From Rapana venosa (Eukaryota > Mollusca > Gastropoda > Neogastropoda > Muricidae): 64,000 bases of DNA. Each line of letters begins with the position of its first letter. The first letter of the stretch is position 1. A model generated the notes under the pieces. The model ran no database searches. It saw only the letters and a list, made by a program, of their open reading frames with translations, and was not told the origin of the DNA. A program made the position numbers and the translations under genes. The stretch lies in the NCBI GenBank assembly GCA_028751875.1, contig CM054140.1, positions 11,937,984 through 12,001,983 on the forward strand. The letters are read 5' to 3'. This document shows positions 13,395 through 21,300 of the stretch, piece by piece.

Positions 13395-14951
13395 GTGTTA
13401 CACATAATTATTTAGCGCACAAAAAAGGACTCAGGCAAAATTATGTCGAAAAAAGCCACTCTGATAGGGAAACAAATACAGTTGCAGACAGGAAAAAGAA
13501 AAGAAAAATAATGGGTGGCACTGCTCTTGTGGCGACGCACTCTCAATGGGGAGAGCAGCCTGAATTTCACGCAGAGGAATCTGCCATGACTTCAAGTGGT
13601 ATAAATAAACACACACACACGCATGCATGTGCAGCACCACTCACTTCAATACTATACCATGTAATACTATATAGTGCAGTTTACCCTTCTTTTGTGCCAT
13701 GTGGGGGGAAAAAAGAAACCTGTCTGCACTTTTATATCATCAATGTGTCAGTATAATTTGTAGCCAGTGAACTAAGCAGTTTTCCACCTTTCTGATTGGC
13801 TGTGCACCTCAGATGAGACCAACCAGAGTTCTGATTTTTCATTTTATAAGGAAGGAAGAAAGCAACCGAGGTGACAGTGGCATTTCTGGTACAAACGGCA
13901 GAGCAAGAAGCAGAAATTGATTGCAGACAATACTGCCATTTCATTCCTGAATTGGCGTGGTTTTTTCCACAAGGGCTTCCCAGTGTACTGGATTATCCTT
14001 ATATGCTGCACCAAATCTGCTAAGATATCCCTGGAGTGAAGACTTTACCTGCTGTTTAACCCAGTCACTAGCAAAGCACTGAATGCGTGCTGGGTATATT
14101 TGTGTCCACAGCACTCTAAATACTGACATGAATTCATGGAATCTTTGACCTGATCTTCAGCGTGTGTGTACACAAAGAAAGATGTTGGGCAGTGGCAAGT
14201 TTGCACTCGAGTTAACCTGGGAGATTATAAGAAATATTCAGCCTTGACCATCCAGGCTCTGCTGAGATTTGTTTGCTGTACTAGATTCAGTGCTATCAAG
14301 ATTCCATACATTATTATTATTAAGAGGATCAGATGGTCGACTTTTTATCCAATAGTCTTGTGCGGAAAAAAAAATTACACACATGAGTAATAGTCATAAC
14401 TAATAAGATTTAAAAGGTAGTTGAAAAAAAATCAATACTAAATTAAGAAGAGGAAGCAGCAGGAGAAGAACAAATCATTGAATTTATCAGAATAATTTAT
14501 AAGAATAATGATGCGATGATGATAATGGTAGAGGTAATGGTTAGTAGTACAGTAGTTAATAATGATGATAATAAAATTGATCATGATAATAATTGAAAAA
14601 AAATGTTGCATAAAATGATGCTTCACTTGTGCTGTAGACAAAACACCAACTCCCTCTGCATGAGGCCAGGGTTCGATCTTGAATCTCCCCCCCCCCCTCC
14701 CCCTGTTCACTAAGCCTGTGTGGCAGTGATTTATTTATTTATTCTTTTATATCGAGGAGAATGGAATAAGCACTCATGTGCTTCTTTACATCCAGTCCCC
14801 GTGTGTGTGCAGTTTTGTAAATGTTGTCATCTGTTTCCACCGGCACACAATGGCCTACTCTTCCGAAAAGCGGAACAGGATTTAACGTGTGCGCAAGATG
14901 TTCTGCATGCGTTCGAACACGGGGCCTCGGTTTATAGTCTCATCTGAAGGA

Positions 14952-14988
<37 letters not shown>

Positions 14989-15334
14989 TGTGTGCAGTGG
15001 AGCAGGTGGTGTGTTGTCGGCTGACGCCGCTGCAGCTGGCGCTGTACAAAGCCTACGTGGCCTCCCAGGGGGCGCAGCTGGGGAAGGAGGGGAAGGTGAC
15101 CAGCAGTGCCCTGTCCTCCATCACCCTGCTGAAAAAACTCTGCAATCGTCAGTCACAGTGCTAACTTGGGTTTGGTGTCGTTTTGTGAATTGTTTGGGGA
15201 GTTAAAGGCTTTAAAAACTCTGCAATTGTGTGTGTGAGTGTGTCTGTGTGTAGAGTGGGGAAGATGGGCTTTAAAAACTTGCCAACTGTCAGAGACTTTT
15301 TGCAGTTTAATTCTATATGTAGTTTTCTTTTCCT

Positions 15335-15365
<31 letters not shown>

Positions 15366-18300
15366 TTGCTCTATTGTTTTGGGGTTTTTTTGTTGCTGGT
15401 GATGTGTGTTCATATTTGTAAACTTTTGTGATGGTTTTTTGGGGAAAAGAACCCTCTTAACTATAAAGATGTTTATAAATATAACGTACATAGAGCAAGA
15501 TGGAGAATATATATACACAGTAGTGCATTTGTGATTAAGTGTACAGTGTGTTATATCTATGTTAAAACTATCTTTGCTTCGATTTTACGTCTGTTCACTC
15601 AAAGTGATATTAGACGATTGGAAGGGGAGGGGAGAGGACATTGATGTTGATGGTTGTGCCGTGAAATTGGTATCTGTTGCTAAATATCCTAGGCAGTATA
15701 CAGAAAAAGGCTAAGCAATGATAACAACAAATAAATACATAAGAAATGCTAATGCGACTTATAACTATAACAAATGTCCTATAGGACTGTTCATTAAAGA
15801 TTTTGTTATACGAAATGCCAAATCAATATTTTTTAATATCTTATCCAAGGACTTTTCAGAAAAAGAAGGTAATAATGGTTTTAGACTCTTACATTGAAAA
15901 ATTATATGAATGCTTATTTATGTGCTTGTAAGAATGTGCTAAGATGTCTTTCCCATACTCTTGGACATTTTTCAAACAAAGGAGTGACGTTGTGTAGCTT
16001 AAAAACCCTGGAGGTCACCCAGAATGTGCACTCTGTCTCATTTATCCCACTGTGGAATCTTTTTAAGACTGTAACTTCACACGATGAGATATTTGCGTGT
16101 ACGACAGTTTTGAATGCCTCACTATATAGACAGCTATACTGTGACTTCAGACTGGAGGCTTATTGACAGCATTGTCCAATGTTGCTGGATGAGCATTATC
16201 GTGAAGGATCTCAAAAGAAATACTGCAGAACATTTTCTGTCTGAATGTGATAGAAAAAAAATGGGGGGGGGGTGCTATTTTTTCTTGCCCCTCAGCTAGA
16301 GTTCCAAGGTTCACCAGTTGTGAGGTTTTTCGTATGTGACTGTTTTTTCCCCACCATGAAGGTAGCCACATTCCAACTTCAGGGATGAAAGAAAGGTATG
16401 GTTGAGGGTAGACTGGGTTCTTCCGTCACCATAATGATTGTTATTTTTCATGTCAGATCCTGACCTGATCTACGAGAAGTGCCTGGAGAGGAGCGAGGGC
16501 TTTGAGAGTGGACTGGACCTCTTCCCCAGTGACTACAACCCCAAAGTTGTGCGTCCTGAACTCTCCGGTAAGGGGCCTGGCCAGGCAGCCAGACCGTGTA
16601 GACTGGCTTTTCCAGCTTAAAAGGTGCACTGTTGTGTAAGCCACACCACCTAGATTGTTGGGGGAAAAAAGTTTGAAATTAATCTATTTGGACTATTCGT
16701 CATGAATGACACAACCACATGAATAGGCCACTGATTTATTGATCCTGTTGCAGTTGTTGTTGCGCCACATATTTTGATTAATCTATTCATAGACTGCATT
16801 TTTGTTCTGTAAGAGGGGGGGGGGGTTGTGGGGGTGCAGCTTTAAAAAATGGTGCATAACTCATAAACTACAGTAGTAAGTGTAACTGTGCTGAACAAAC
16901 ATCAGTCTCCAAATTTAAGGATGTTTGTTTAATGCCAGGAAAAGTGCACTCTGTGGTAAGGTGCTTGGGCTAGCAGTCTAAGTGAGTATGGCATGACTCG
17001 TGTGGAATAAACTGAACTTTGTTAATTTATGAACCATTTTGATGTTGCTGGAATGGATGGAAAACGGTTCAACTTGCCCAAGATACAGTACCTGAAAAAC
17101 TTCACTGCAGAACCCCAGTGACAGCATAAGAAATTAGTGAGAAGTTAAGGGAAGTCAAAGCGCCGACTGTGGAGGTACAGGTGTGGTTGCTGGGTTGACT
17201 TCAGGTAAAGTGATGGTGCTGGACACGCTACTGGCTCTGATCAAAGCCACCAGCAACGACAAGGTCGTCCTCGTCTCCAACTACACCCAGACCCTGGACC
17301 TCTTTGAAAAGCTCTGCAGACAGCGCAGGTTAGCTCAGAGACATTGTTCTGTGTGTGTGCGTGTGTTTGTGTGCGTGTGTGTGTGTTTAAACCACTAGTT
17401 TCCTAACAATATGTTACTATATTGCCATAATTTTGTGCTTTGAATCTTTTTAGTAATTTTTTTAAGATATGATATGGCCTAGCGTTTGTTTTTTGTTTTT
17501 TTTTAAATCCCCAAAATTAAAGAAAAATTCTCAAAAGAAAAGAGATATGACTGCAAAATTGTAAAAACCTAGAAAAATGTCTTTGCTGTAGTGGAAGTGA
17601 CAAATCTATCCCAAGACTGGAACCTGGACAAATCTTTGTGGGGAACAAAGGCAACTGAGTGATAGATATCAAAGGCTGAAAACAGTTCATTGTTTGTTGA
17701 ATATGAAAGGTTGAAGCCAAAAATACTGGAGTAAATCATGGGGTAAACATTAATTTATTTCCTGCAATATTTTTTCTGTACTTCTTTTGCCCTAATCATT
17801 GTGGCTTTATCCTTTTCATATTTGGACATAAGATTATGTGTGTACTGTACAGAAAGGACTTGTGTTTCTTTTCACATGAAAGGAATCCTGTAGAAAATTC
17901 GTTTGTTATTCTTATGTGATAAAGGGATTCATGCTACACGTGGAATGTGGATGTTTGTAATTAAAATGAAGTACACTGTGGTTTATACAGAATTTATTTA
18001 AGAAAAATGGCACAAATGTACAATCATACCTTGACAGGACCTCAAGTAAACTTATGATAGTCCTATGAAGTTCATTATGAAAAGGCATCTGATGACTTTG
18101 AGTGTACAATTGGGTGTTACAGCTATCAGTTTGTGCGTCTGGATGGATCCATGTCTATCAAAAAACGAGCCAAGATTGTGGAACGTTTCAATGATCCAAA
18201 TGTGAGTAACAAACACCTGTACTGTTCAGATAACAGTGACAGGCTTGTGTGTGTAAAGGTTTTTAAATCCTTGTTATTGTTACTGACAGAAAAGCTGTGT

Positions 18301-21300
18301 ATAATTTCAAGGTTTAAATTAAATGAATGTAGACTATAAACACCAGTGAGCCAGTTGCAGTGTTGAAATGTGTTGAAGGTTGGTTGGTATGGTGAGGCAG
18401 CACTGCCTTATAAGAGCAGTCTGTGGTTTGTTTGCAGGGTCACTTTCATGTCAACATTTTTGCTATATAGTCGTATAGAGTTTTATTTTGAGCCATGTTT
18501 ATAGGATATTTTTTGAATTGCAATATATTTTGTTATCTTGAAGCTGGCATTTTTAATTTTGGGGTATTTTTTGGGGCTGTGTTTGGATTTTGTTATTATT
18601 GTTTTTAAGATTTTGTTTTGTTTTGTGGTTCTTTAGAGCAGATGAATTTATTTTTCTGTGCATGAGAGACTCCAGAATTCATATCTATGCTGTTCTTAGT
18701 TGGTAGTGTTTTGGGTTGTCTTTTTTTCTTTCTATTCTTTACTGCTACAGTTGCTCTGTGTGTAGCAGACACATCTTTTGAGCCTTTTGTTTTCATCAAC
18801 TGAAATAATTGTTCTCTGTGTGTGTGCGGCAGACTCCAGAGTTCATCTTCATGCTGAGCAGTAAAGCCGGGGGCTGTGGTCTGAACCTGATTGGGGCCAA
18901 CCGTCTGGTGATGTTCGATCCTGACTGGAACCCGGCCAACGACGACCAGGCCATGGCGCGGTGCTGGAGGGACGGCCAGAAGAAGCAGTGCTTCATCTAC
19001 AGGCTCATTGCTGTGAGGGAGCGCGCCCCTGCCTTGTCCCTCTCTGTTGACTCCTTCGTTGTCATCAGCATAGAACTGACTTGTCCTGACTTGATTTTTA
19101 TTTTGTCCTGAACTCTTTGTGCAGTCATTTAAACGCTCCACAGACGGACGCTATAGCCAGGTGGTTAAGACCGTTTGCCTTCAATCTCCCAGGCCCATAA
19201 AGTTGTGGGTTAAAATCTCAGCAGCATCTGGAGAGTCAGGGTGGGGATTTTTACGATCTCCCAAGTCAACTTCAAGTGCAGACCTGCCAGTGCCTTGATT
19301 CGTTTCGTGTACATACACATGCAGAAGGTTGAATATGCATGTTAAAGATCTCATAATTCATGTCAGTGTTTGGTGGGTTATGGAAACACAAATATATCCA
19401 GCATACATCCCTAGGTTGGAATATTTGCTACATTCATGGTGGGCAAATCTGGTTGCATGTGCAAAATATCATTATTGGTGAACCTCAGAACTGTAGCCAA
19501 GGAACAAAAAAACAAACAAACAAAAAACAAACAAAAAACCCACTTACTCCACTGAATTTCTCAGGCAGTGTCATGGGCACATTGAATCTGGTGGAGTCCA
19601 CCCTTTCCAGGTCACAATATGCATGCTGAGTAAAAAATTTAAAAAAAACAATTAAAAAAAAACCCTTACTCCATTGAATTTCTCAGGCAGTGCTGTGGGC
19701 ACATTGAATCTGGGGGAGTCCATCCTTTCCAGGTCACAAGATGCATGCTGAGTATTTTTGCGTGTCATCCCTACCATCAGTCTTAGCTGGTCTCCTCTAT
19801 AAAAAAAAAAAAAGATGAGTCTTAAAGCATGCACAAGATATGTATGTATGTGTACAAGAGACCTCAGTTTATAGTGTCATTTACAAGAACTGGAGGGGAA
19901 TGGAGCTGCTATTGCTGTTAGGTGAAGGGAAACAATCCCATCTAAAGCACACCATCCTCAGAGGAAACTCGAAATCAGGCCCCCAGTCACCATCAGATTA
20001 TGAGGACGGGGTTGTTTTTTTTTCGTTCCACGGCTAGAGCTCCAAGGTTCACCAATGGTGAGATTTTGCAGATGCGACTGCTTTTTGCCCACCGTGAAGG
20101 TAGCCGCATTCCAACTTCAGGGATGTATGCTGGGTAGGTTCAGGTTTCCATAACCCAACAAACACTGACATGAATTACAGGATCTATAACATGCATATTT
20201 GATTTTCTGCATGTGTGTATATACATGAAGGGAATGAAGGTTCTGGCAAGTCTGTACTTGGAAGTTGACCCGGGAGATCATGAAAATCCCCACCCTTAAT
20301 TCACCAGACACTGCCAAGATTCTAACCCACAACTTCATGGACCCAAGGGATGGAAGTCAGACAGTCTTAGCTACAGCATTCATCAAGTGTGATATTATAA
20401 CCACCAGGCTATCTCACCCTCCATCACAGCTGTAGGGTTTTCAGCTAATTGTTAAAAAAAGATTGGGGGGGGATTTTTTTGGGGGGGAAATGTTATTTTA
20501 AAACTTGTTGTGATTAACATCCCAATAAAGATAGTTGGCAGTACACAGCTGAGTATGCCTTCCTCCTCTCCAAAAGAAAATGAATAGAGTTGCAGAAAAA
20601 TGTTTAAGCTTTACTTGATGACCAAAACAAGTGCAAAAAAAATAATAGAAACACTTCAGATAGCACTCTCTTTTCAGGCACTTTTTGAAGTTATGCGAAC
20701 AAACAAATCCAAAAATGTATTGACTAACTCGCGCAATAGTTATTTTTCAGCCAGTCCTAAATGTTCCACCAAAGTGTCTTTGCCTGCAGTAAACATAGCC
20801 TGGTGTCTTGCAGACGGGGACAATAGAGGAGAAGATCTTCCAGCGACAGGCTCACAAGAAAGCGCTGAGCAGCTGTGTGGTGGACAAAGAGGAAGACGTG
20901 GAGCGCCACTTTTCTCTGGGCGACCTGCGCGACCTCTTCACCCTCAACGAGGAGACGCTCAGCGACACCCATGACAAGTAAGTTGTGTGGGAGTTTGGGT
21001 TTTTAAAAAATTCTAAAATGGGTTTAAAATTCTTTTCATAACATATTGTACATATTGTCCCCTTGGAAGGAGGTTCTCTGACACTGGTATTTTCCATGCC
21101 AGTTGGTGACCACGTAAGGTTTCTGAATACAGAAGACGCTGTCACTGAGCTGATAATTGTGGAAGTAATCTGGTGTATATGGTGCCGCTTCCAGAAAAAA
21201 AGTTTGTCTGACATAAATCAGATGCACTCTGCCTTTTTAAGTAAAAGTAAGTCCATATGTTGTGTCAGTCTTGAACATCCTAAAAGTGTGGTGATGATGA

